Of a DNA stretch of 64,000 bases, positions 1 through 7,788 are shown piece after piece. Source of the stretch: Marinomonas gallaica (GTDB taxonomy: Bacteria > Pseudomonadota > Gammaproteobacteria > Pseudomonadales > Marinomonadaceae); NCBI RefSeq assembly GCF_001639745.1, contig NZ_LTAX01000005.1, forward strand, positions 62,001 through 126,000, in the 5' to 3' direction. The notes beneath the pieces are model-generated. The model was not told the DNA's origin and did no database searches. It saw only the letters and a program-made list of their open reading frames with translations. The stretch's first letter is position 1. Each line of letters begins with the position of its first letter. A program made the translations under genes and the position numbers.

Positions 1-461
1 CAATGATTTCGTTAAAAGAAGCCGAACGTCTTCATGGCTGGGTAGAAGAAGCCCGTCAAGCAGGTGCGACTGTCTTGGCTGGTGGGCAACGTAATGGCGC
101 TATGTTGGAAGCTACGTTATTGGAAAACGTGACCGCTGCCATGACAGTGAATAACGAAGAAGCATTTGGCCCGGTCGCGATCATTTCAAAATTTAGCGAT
201 TTCGATGAGGCTCTAAAAGAAGTCAATAATTCTGAGTTTGGACTGCAAGCCGGTATTTTCACCAAAGACATCTATAAAGCCCACAAAGCTTGGGAAGAGT
301 TGGAAGTGGGCGGCGTGATCATCGGTGACGTGCCATCTTGGCGTGTCGACCATATGCCCTATGGCGGTGTGAAAGACAGTGGCTTGGGCCGTGAAGGTAT
401 CCGTTATGCCATTGAAGATATGACAGAGTTAAAACTGATGGTGCTTCGTACACCAAAATAA
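1..461 (+). CDS. aldehyde dehydrogenase, C-terminal part (5' end outside the window)
   Basis: C-terminal ~153 residues of an NAD(P)-dependent aldehyde dehydrogenase. Visible are the NNEEAFGPV block (the conserved E-x-F-G-P motif), a F-G-L segment, and the terminal PYGGVKDSGLGREG motif shared by the superfamily. The catalytic Cys and the Glu-Leu-Gly-Gly motif lie upstream and are missing, so the substrate class cannot be fixed. The first Met at position 3 is internal, not the start. The gene ends just before a strong terminator, so it is probably the last gene of an operon entering from the left. Confidence 0.9.
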   Translation, partial: MISLKEAERLHGWVEEARQAGATVLAGGQRNGAMLEATLLENVTAAMTVNNEEAFGPVAIISKFSDFDEALKEVNNSEFGLQAGIFTKDIYKAHKAWEELEVGGVIIGDVPSWRVDHMPYGGVKDSGLGREGIRYAIEDMTELKLMVLRTPK

Positions 462-482
462 GGCTGATGTAGACCCTTTTTC

Positions 483-509
483 AAAAGCCAACATTATGTT
501 GGCTTTTTT
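483..509 (+). terminator. rho-independent terminator after the aldehyde dehydrogenase
   Basis: Stem AAAGCCAACA / TGTTGGCTTT with a three-base loop, running into six T's. It lies 20 bp after the stop codon and just before the RBS of the next gene. Confidence 0.9.
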
Positions 510-528
510 ATCTCTATAAGGACGGCAT

Positions 529-1725
529 ATGACTCGTACACATTCTTTTTGGTTAATTCCCTTACTGGGCTATCTTGTCGCATTTGGCCCCTTGTCCATT
601 GATACCTATTTACCCAGTTTGCCTGAGATTGCTAAGAATCTCGGTGCCAGTCAACAAATGGTGCAGTACAGTATTACCTCGTTTTTAGTCGGCATGGCTA
701 TTGGCATGCTGATCATTGGCCCACTCTCCGATCAACTTGGGCGTAAGAAGATCTTATTGGTTGGTACTTTCACCTATGCCCTCACAAGCCTTGGCTGCGC
801 CATGGTTCAAGATGCGGAATCGTTGGTACTCTTACGCGCTTTACAGTCCCTAGGCGCTGCTGCAGCGGCGGTACTCGCCAGAGCCTTGGTCCGCGATTAC
901 TTTGACCATCAGCAAGCGGCCAGTATTTTGTCGAGCATGCATATTATTTCAATGATCGTGATGATCTTCGCGCCACTGTTAGGCGCCTTTATCGTCAATA
1001 CGCTGGATTGGCGTTGGATCTTCTATTTACTGGCTGCCGTGTCAGTTTTCGCTTTCGTCGCTATCGCGCTCATCATCAAAGAGCCGCAACGGGACACGAC
1101 GAAACCGCCCAGCATCAAAGACTATCTAAGCTCATATGCAGTCTGTTTCAGCGAGCCAAAAGTAACGTTACTTATCCTGACCAATGGCTTTTCGTTTGCC
1201 GGCATGTTTGCGTTTATTGCAGCCTCGGCCTTTGTTTACATCGAATACTTTGGCTACCGCGAATCCACTTACGGCCTGCTGTTCTCAGCCAATATTGGTG
1301 CCATTATCGTTATGACGGTGATAAACAAACAGCTGCTGACACGTGCGTCATCTGAAACAGCTCTCCGTTTTGCGATCACTGTTTCGGCGATCTCCGCGTG
1401 CCTAATGGCATTAATAAGCGTATCTTATGCTGACATCGCCCTATTATTTATCGCCTCCAGCATGCTGTTTATCAGCGTCACAGGTTCCATTGGCGCCAAC
1501 TGCTTAGCAACACTCTTTGCCATTATTCCAGAGCGAGCTGGCACCGCAGCAGGCTTATTGGTCGCAATGCAATTTGCGCTGGGCTCAATCAGCACCTACA
1601 TCACGTCACTTCTTTTTGACGGAACACCCGCTTCGCTTTTAATCGTGATGGCGAGCTTTGGCGCGTTGAGCTTTGCCTCTTACGGTTTATCTTTGATGAT
1701 CAGCCATAAAAAACAGCCACACTAA
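529..1725 (+). CDS. MFS multidrug exporter, Bcr/CflA family
   Basis: 398-residue hydrophobic protein with about 12 membrane segments, the usual length for proton-driven drug exporters of the Bcr/CflA (DHA1) family in the inner membrane. MFS motif A is seen at residues 64-74 (GPLSDQLGRKK), and an ALVRDYF motif follows TM4, as is typical of Bcr/CflA. The start is ATG 529 with AAGGA 6 bp upstream. It stands alone after a terminator. No neighbour indicates the substrate. Confidence 0.85.
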   Translation: MTRTHSFWLIPLLGYLVAFGPLSIDTYLPSLPEIAKNLGASQQMVQYSITSFLVGMAIGMLIIGPLSDQLGRKKILLVGTFTYALTSLGCAMVQDAESLVLLRALQSLGAAAAAVLARALVRDYFDHQQAASILSSMHIISMIVMIFAPLLGAFIVNTLDWRWIFYLLAAVSVFAFVAIALIIKEPQRDTTKPPSIKDYLSSYAVCFSEPKVTLLILTNGFSFAGMFAFIAASAFVYIEYFGYRESTYGLLFSANIGAIIVMTVINKQLLTRASSETALRFAITVSAISACLMALISVSYADIALLFIASSMLFISVTGSIGANCLATLFAIIPERAGTAAGLLVAMQFALGSISTYITSLLFDGTPASLLIVMASFGALSFASYGLSLMISHKKQPH

Positions 1726-1856
1726 AGGTGCCATCTTCTGCATTTATATATGGCTTGGTAATTTTCTGATATTCGGTAACTTGTCTATAGAGCGCAGATT
1801 AAGTTGAGATAAATAGACGCTTAAATTAATTAAAGGCGCGACTTTTTCTAATCGCA

Positions 1857-1895
1857 ATTAAAAAAACCGAGAAAGCATATAACAGCCTTCTCGGT
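1857..1895 (-). terminator. rho-independent terminator of the porin gene
   Basis: On the minus strand: stem ACCGAGAA / TTCTCGGT followed by seven T's, about 80 bp beyond the stop codon of the porin gene. Confidence 0.85.
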
Positions 1896-1975
1896 ATAAA
1901 AAAACTCTATTTTTGATACCTATCTCTTCAGGGGAGTGAAGGAAGGTATCCATTTCCCTTAACGATGCATCTATT

Positions 1976-3106
1976 TTAGAAGCTGAATTTAGCCGTGTAC
2001 ATTAAGCGAGTTGCGTCTGCATCGCTACCATCGAAGTAATCACTCTTGAAGTAACCAAGTTCAACTCCCATGGTGACATTGTTCACTGGGTACCAAATGT
2101 AGTTAACAAATGCATTGGAGTTAGCTTCGTTGTTACCGCCAACGTTACCTAGGTCATTATTCATATCGTCTAGGTCCATTTTTACTTTGCCATACACGAT
2201 ATTAAAGTCGCCTTCGCCGATCTTAGTGGATAGGCCGATTGAGCCGCCCCAGGCAGAGACTGTTTCTAGATCTCCATTGTGTAGGTAGGCATCCGTCCCA
2301 GTATAATCAGCACCTGAACGGTATAGGTAACTGTTGGTGCCATCAGAATAGTTAACAACGGCATGTAGTGTTACTGCTCCCATGTTTACATCTACACCAG
2401 AAAATGCGCCAAAACCAATGGTTGATTCATCAGTTGTGCCGTCATCAAGCGTTAGCATTCTGCCCATACCAGCAACTACAAAGTTAACACCCTCTGCAGC
2501 AGAGCCTTCGTAGCGCGCCGTGAAAGTAGGCAGACTGGTTTTGGTGCTAGCACTCCAGTCTGATGATCCATCGTTAACATTTGGAAAGTAGTCTTTTTCT
2601 AGAGCGAGAGACAAACCTCCGTCGGTATAACGAATTTGTTCAACACGGTCTTGAACACCTGCAATACCTGCTGTGGAATCGATGTCTACTGTAGGAGTCC
2701 AGCCAGTCCAGCTATTGTAGTTTGACCAAGTACGACCCACTGTCCAGTTTTCATAAGAACCGTACGCTTGACGAATAGAGAATGTACCTCCACGAAAGTG
2801 ACCCTCTACAACGACTTTAGCACCATCTTTATGTTGGGCAGAGATACCAATAACAGACTGTTGATCAGCATCGAAAACACCTTCTGCAACATTATTTGAA
2901 TCAGTTAGTTTTGCAAACGAACCAGATTGAGTAGCAACCCCAATATCTTCATTAATATCGTAAACCGTATTTAGTTGTGCATAACCATACACATTGGCTT
3001 GTATATCACCTGCGTTAATGTCGAAGGCAATAGCTGATTGAGATACTCCCAATGACCCCATACCGGACAAAATACTTAACACTAAAAAATTCTTACTCTT
3101 GATCAT
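1976..3106 (-). CDS. outer-membrane porin, DcaP-like
   Basis: 376 residues. A signal peptide (about residues 1-27, ending SAIA) precedes a Gly/Ser/aromatic-rich beta-barrel sequence that ends in Phe, as outer-membrane proteins do. The block around residues 110-160 (RQAYGSYENWTVGRTWSN, then a T-x-D motif and an RVEQIRYT strand) resembles DcaP-type porins, which pass dicarboxylates and other small anions. The start is ATG 3106 with AAGGAA just upstream. It is a single gene with its own terminator. The next coding gene, a BCCT transporter, is divergent across about 1 kb, so a shared substrate is possible but unproven. Confidence 0.75.
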   Translation of the reverse strand: MIKSKNFLVLSILSGMGSLGVSQSAIAFDINAGDIQANVYGYAQLNTVYDINEDIGVATQSGSFAKLTDSNNVAEGVFDADQQSVIGISAQHKDGAKVVVEGHFRGGTFSIRQAYGSYENWTVGRTWSNYNSWTGWTPTVDIDSTAGIAGVQDRVEQIRYTDGGLSLALEKDYFPNVNDGSSDWSASTKTSLPTFTARYEGSAAEGVNFVVAGMGRMLTLDDGTTDESTIGFGAFSGVDVNMGAVTLHAVVNYSDGTNSYLYRSGADYTGTDAYLHNGDLETVSAWGGSIGLSTKIGEGDFNIVYGKVKMDLDDMNNDLGNVGGNNEANSNAFVNYIWYPVNNVTMGVELGYFKSDYFDGSDADATRLMYTAKFSF

Positions 3107-4091
3107 TATTTGGTTCCTTTTATGATTTTATATTAAGAAAGTGTTGATTAAAAACACATATTTTTTAGGTAATGCAATGCATTCGCAAAACAACATAGCA
3201 TGCTTAAAATATGCACGACAATCGTTCAAAAATACCTAAATAGACAAAAAAGAATGGAATTAAAGTTTTTTTATGGGAAAAACCATTAAATTCGAGAGAC
3301 TTGAATTTGCTCACATAAGTACAGCTTATGTTTTTTAAAGCATTGAAATAGAGTGATATTCGTTATATTTCCATGTGTTTTCTAGGCAAAGAATAAGGCT
3401 TATTCAATCATTTTTAGAATGTATTAAAAACGACATAGTTTGCAAATAGCGACACTTTTATTTTTATTGATAATTCATTTAAAAAAAACAATAGATTTTA
3501 TTTTTTTAGATTTTTATATACCAAAAACGTCTTTTTTTTAACTTTTTACGTCATTTTTGACAGCCTTTTAACTTACTCATGATCATTCACATGCATCCTT
3601 ACACTAAGAAATATGTGATCAGGCTGTAATATGACACGAACTTACCGGCATAAAATCATGCACTCTATGTCATACGCCTCTTGTAAAGAGACCTTAAGGC
3701 TTTATCGGCCTACTCTGGCAAAATTCCCCTAAATGAGATCGATGAAGAGAATGAATGACGAAACAACGCTTAATTTAGGTAGTGATATTCGGAGTTGGAT
3801 TCGAGAAGCCTGCTTTAAATTCTGTTGGTGAGTTGGAAGATTTAATCACTGAACTTTTCAGCCATACCCTTATGAATACTTAACACACAAGTTAAAACAT
3901 TCGTCATAAAAACATCATACATTAGAAATCCTTATGATTAGCATTAGTTTTTTAGCGGTTTACAAAACCCTTCTTCTTGCTCACTATTCATCATAGCCAT
4001 GATTTTTAATTTGGCTTTATAGGCCTAATTATTTTAAGAAAAACCACTAATATAAAAATATAGGTCACAAAATAATAAACGAGGAACATAT
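3107..4091. other. long AT-rich intergenic region between porin and BCCT genes
   Basis: 985 bp, very AT-rich from 3230 to 3560, with many A and T runs. It must hold the divergent promoters of the porin gene and the BCCT leader/transporter unit. I found no convincing -35/-10 pair, RNA motif or intact gene. A possible decayed reading frame at 3742-3893 is listed separately. Confidence 0.6.
3742..3893 (+). pseudogene. possible decayed ORF upstream of the BCCT gene
   Basis: An ORF from ATG 3742 (second Met at 3751) reads through LGSDIRSWIREA, which resembles the start of XRE-type HTH regulators, and stops at 3829-3831. The +1 frame from 3818 continues with SVGELEDLITELF and ends at 3891-3893. 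Such regulators often sit beside transporter genes. The similarity is short and the call is tentative. Confidence 0.2.
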
Positions 4092-4151
4092 ATGAAAACT
4101 AATAACTTATTATGCTACTTTAAGTTAAAATTAAGGGGGTCACATGGCTGA
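4092..4151 (+). CDS. 19-codon leader peptide ORF overlapping the BCCT start
   Basis: ATG 4092 has GAGGAA 5 bp upstream, a better spaced RBS than many genes here. It encodes MKTNNLLCYFKLKLRGSHG. Its TGA stop (4149-4151) lies inside the first codons of the BCCT transporter gene, whose ATG is at 4144. This is the geometry of translational coupling: a ribosome finishing the leader ends next to the transporter start. The transporter also has its own SD (AAGGGGG), which lies inside the leader ORF, so leader translation could expose or block it. I recognise no family. Confidence 0.45.
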   Translation: MKTNNLLCYFKLKLRGSHG

Positions 4152-5763
4152 TAACAAGCATAGTGACATGAAAACAGATTATGTAGTTGGTCAAGATAAT
4201 ATAGTAGGAAACCTAGGTCCTTTAGGGTTTGATATACATAATAGGGTCTTTATTATATCAGCACTCACCTCTCTCGTTTTCATTATTCTCACATTAGCTT
4301 TTCCAAAAGATGCTGGAACTATTTTCCAGTCAATTGTAGCGTTTTCGAATAAGACGCTTGATTGGTATTTTTTGAGCTTAGTCGACTTCTTCATTCTATT
4401 TTGCGTTTTTCTTGCTATCTCACCTTATGGAGCTGTCCGTCTAGGTGGTAAGGATGCAAAACCAGATCACAGCTACTTATCTTGGTTTGCTTTGCTTTTT
4501 ACGGCTGGGATTGGCATCGGACTGCTTTTTTTTAGTGTTCTAGAACCTGTCTACCATGCCAATGTATCGCTTCCTCTTGGTATTACGTCTCCTTTTGCCG
4601 AAGATGGATCATTGATTGCAGGTGCAATTGAGGAAGCATCGGCCATGGGTCTTGCAGGAACATTTCTTCACTGGGGCATTCATGGTTGGGCTGTCTATGT
4701 CATTATGGCATTAGGGCTAGGTATTTTTACATATAACAAAGGCTTACCTTTTTCCATTCGTTCTGTATTTTTTCCGATTTTAGGTGATCGAGTTTGGGGC
4801 TGGTGGGGCGATATTATCGATATCTTAGCGGTATTCTCTACACTATTTGGCTTGGCAACTTCACTTGGTTTAGGTGCAAAGCAAGCCAATGCTGGTATGA
4901 ATTTTGTCTTTGGAATTGATGTAACCACAACCACTCAAGTAATAGTGATTTTGGCTGTTACCGCTGTTGCATTAGTGTCTGTGTGGCGTGGCCTTGAAGG
5001 AGGTTTAAAAAAGCTTTCTGAACTGAATATGATCATGGCTGTTGTGTTTTTTCTTTTTGTTTTAATTGCGGGACCAACGTTGGTGGGTTTGAAAGGCTTT
5101 TGGACAGGTTTAACCACTTACGTCATTGAATTCATACCTTTGTCAGCTCCTGTAGGGCGAGATGATGATGCCTTCCGCCAAGGTTGGACTGTCTTCTACT
5201 GGGCTTGGTGGGTAAGCTGGGCACCTTTTGTGGGTATGTTTATCGCTCGTGTATCTCGTGGTCGATCGGTTCGAGAGTTTATAGTTTGTGTATTGTTAGT
5301 GCCTAGCTTATTCATCTTTATTTGGATGGGTGTGTTCGGTGGTATTGCTCTTGAGCAAGTTTACACTGACCCTGCTAACAGTTTAGTTAAAGAATATGTG
5401 ATCGACAGCTACCGTCCTGAACTTTCCGTTTTCGGCCTACTTAATGAATTACCAATGCCGGGCGTAATGTCAATTTTAGGTATCATCTTAGCTTTGGTTT
5501 TCTTTGTAACATCATCCGACTCTGGATCTCTAGTTGTAGATACGATTACCTCTGGTGGTAAAGTTGATGCTCCTCGCCCTCAGCGTATTTTCTGGGCAGT
5601 GGTTGAAGGGCTAATTGCCATTGTACTTCTAATTGGAGGTGGCTTATCAGCTCTTCAAGCAGGAGTTACAGCGACCGCAATTCCATTCTCTGTTTTGATG
5701 CTGCTAATGTGTTATTGCATTGTTGTTGCCCTAAAAGGAGAAAAAATAAAAAACACTCCCTGA
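4144..5763 (+). CDS. BCCT family betaine/carnitine/choline transporter
   Basis: 539 residues with about 12 membrane segments, normal for the BCCT family of inner-membrane carriers of quaternary ammonium compounds (choline, glycine betaine, carnitine, DMSP). Family marks seen: the glycine-rich GIGIGLLFF in TM3 (near residue 122) and the BCCT signature GWTVFYWAWW (near residue 347) followed by GMFIARVSRGR. The N-terminal tail is short and there is no long C-terminal osmosensor-like tail, so it looks like a catabolic uptake carrier more than an osmoregulated one (inference). The start is ATG 4144 with AAGGGGG upstream, overlapping the leader ORF. Confidence 0.92.
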   Translation: MADNKHSDMKTDYVVGQDNIVGNLGPLGFDIHNRVFIISALTSLVFIILTLAFPKDAGTIFQSIVAFSNKTLDWYFLSLVDFFILFCVFLAISPYGAVRLGGKDAKPDHSYLSWFALLFTAGIGIGLLFFSVLEPVYHANVSLPLGITSPFAEDGSLIAGAIEEASAMGLAGTFLHWGIHGWAVYVIMALGLGIFTYNKGLPFSIRSVFFPILGDRVWGWWGDIIDILAVFSTLFGLATSLGLGAKQANAGMNFVFGIDVTTTTQVIVILAVTAVALVSVWRGLEGGLKKLSELNMIMAVVFFLFVLIAGPTLVGLKGFWTGLTTYVIEFIPLSAPVGRDDDAFRQGWTVFYWAWWVSWAPFVGMFIARVSRGRSVREFIVCVLLVPSLFIFIWMGVFGGIALEQVYTDPANSLVKEYVIDSYRPELSVFGLLNELPMPGVMSILGIILALVFFVTSSDSGSLVVDTITSGGKVDAPRPQRIFWAVVEGLIAIVLLIGGGLSALQAGVTATAIPFSVLMLLMCYCIVVALKGEKIKNTP

Positions 5764-5785
5764 TCACTCTTTTAAGTGTGTGACT

Positions 5786-5822
5786 CAAAAGCCATAGCGA
5801 TTAATGCTATGGCTTTTGTATT
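5786..5822 (+). terminator. rho-independent terminator of the BCCT gene
   Basis: Perfect 13-bp stem CAAAAGCCATAGC / GCTATGGCTTTTG with a seven-base loop, ending in a short T-rich tail. It starts 22 bp after the stop codon. Confidence 0.8.
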
Positions 5823-5938
5823 TACTCTACTATAAGAAACACTCACTATATTAATATTTATAAATCCTTTTGATATGTTTTATTGAAGCAAATTAATACT
5901 TAAATAAGATCTGAATAGATTATAATCTTCATCCATAA

Positions 5939-5993
5939 AGACTAAAATAATAGAGAATTAAGACTAAAAAACCCATCTATAAATAGACTAAAA
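5939..5993. repeat. three short direct repeats AGACTAAAA
   Basis: AGACTAAAA occurs at 5939, 5961 and 5985, spaced 22 and 24 bp, in the otherwise featureless AT-rich gap between the BCCT terminator and the end of the LysR pseudogene. It may be a chance product of the base composition. Confidence 0.25.
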
Positions 5994-6084
5994 ACCATAA
6001 AAAGATTAACAGAATTTCATTTTAAACTAGGAATCAGCGAGCCCCCTAATATTTAATTTCAGAAAAACCAATCTATATTAAAGA

Positions 6085-6999
6085 TTAATCATTACTTGGT
6101 ATATTGACCTCTTCAAGAAGCCACTGTCTAAACGTACTTGCATCAGGGTGCAAAAAACTCTTTTCAGAAGAAATCAGATAAAAAGCTTCGTTCGTAGGAA
6201 CAGCTTCTTTAAACGGCACTATCAACTTACCTGTTTCAATCATCGGCTGAATCAATGAAGATCGACCTAAAGCAATACCTAAACCATAAGACGCCATTTC
6301 TAAAGTGGAGATCAAGGTATCAAACTGTATACCTTCATCAATCTCAACATCGTGAAATCCCGCCTGCTTAAGCCAATAGCCCCAACCCTCTTCGTAACCA
6401 ATAACGTGTAATAACTCATAATTGGCTAAATCACCCGGACTGCTTGGGATCGGTTTACCATTCACTAATTTCGGAGAACAAACTGGGATAAGATGATCCC
6501 ATGTTAAGCGCTCTGATTGCACATTAGACCACCTACCTTGACCATAGCGAATTTCTAAATCACTGTCAGTTTGCTCTTTAGAGTCTAGCCAAATATTACT
6601 CGTAAACCTCAGCCTTACATTAGGGTGCTTAAGGCGAAATTTCTCAATACGCGGCGTAAGCCAAGTATTGAGAAACACCAGACTCACTTTTACGGTAAGA
6701 GGTTGCGAACGACGACGCTGCCCAAACACCTCTTCAGTCACTATAGAAATCCGCTCAATAGACTCGCGTACCGCAGGCAAATACGCTTTTCCTGCATCAG
6801 TCAACTCTAAACTACGTGGAAGCCGTTTAAATAATAAACTACCAAGTTGAGACTCAAGTCCTTTGACCTGCTGACTTACTGCAGCTTACGTCAAATTAAG
6901 CTCTTGAGCGGCTAGCGTAAAATTAAGATGTCTAGCTGACGCTTCAAAGGAGTGAAGCCAGTTTAAAGGTGGCAACCTCTTTTTTATTTTTTTAGCCAT
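6085..6999 (-). pseudogene. LysR-family regulator (GcvA-like) interrupted by a stop codon in the HTH
   Basis: The full frame starts at ATG 6999 (MAKKIKKRLPPLNWLHSFEA) and reads a normal LysR HTH, but codon 38 is TAA (6886-6888) in the middle of the helix-turn-helix: AAQELNLT-stop-AAVSQQVKGLE. Family members usually have Gln or Pro there, and CAA to TAA is one transition. After the stop the same frame stays open to 6085 through the complete effector-binding domain, giving 304 codons, normal for the family. The longest remaining ORF (Met at 6804) lacks the DNA-binding domain. The rest of the gene is undamaged, so the mutation is recent, or is a sequencing error or suppressible stop. The gene is divergent from the CoA-transferase gene and was probably its regulator. 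Confidence 0.85.
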
Positions 7000-7788
7000 C
7001 GCAGTTACCCTACATGCACATAATGAAAAATACCTTAACGTGGTAGTATAACGCCAAGAATTTAAATATGAATATACTATTACTTATCTGGTTGTTTCAT
7101 GGTTGAAATTGAGTATAAAAAAACCTTCACGCACACCACTTTAATAGCCAAAGTCACATGGTGATTTTACACCTTTTATAGAGGATAAACCATCATGACT
7201 ATAAACATGCTGACTTTAAAACAGTGGCAATTTTCAACCAAAATAGCCCTCCCAGAAATAGGGAGCGGGACATCAATACAAACCACACCAACTTAAACAT
7301 TAAAGAGAAGCTTAAACATCACAAGTAAAGATAAAATCTCTAGTACATTACTCACAATTATTGGTCAACTACAGCGTCTCGAATATAGCCTCAGCACATA
7401 TAATCGAGAGTAGAGAGAAAATGTTATCGCTCTCCACTAAAAAATTCTGAAAAAACACAGTCAAAAACTCACAACACACTATATTAATATTGAGCTTTAA
7501 AATCTAAATTAAGAGAAAAATAACAGCTTAAAAAATAGTTTTATTTCGGTATTTTTATAAATTCAAAATAAAACAATAAAAATACACCCTAAGACTACAT
7601 TTTTATTATTACTAAATAAAAATATTTGGTCCTGAGGGTGATTTTTAATTGTTCGTTTCGCTATTTTTCCAACCCTATACTCTGCCTCTGTAATCAGTAA
7701 TTTGGCAGCTCATTAGTAGCGCGACTTAATCATTTCATGATTAGTCGTAACCAATATACATTTCAATAATGATAAATAAGGGTAAGTG
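7000..7788. other. 789-bp AT-rich region between LysR pseudogene and CoA-transferase gene
   Basis: It holds the promoters of both divergent genes. The only candidate ORF with an RBS is 7195-7296 (33 codons, AGAGGA upstream, starting MTINMLTLKQWQF), which matches no family I know. The stretch 7500-7640 is rich in A and T runs. No terminator or RNA motif was recognised. Confidence 0.5.

Noticed and set aside
7195-7296. 33-codon ORF with an AGAGGA RBS as a gene
   Set aside because: Single weak RBS match, no recognisable product, in AT-rich DNA where such ORFs arise by chance; mentioned in the intergenic entry only.
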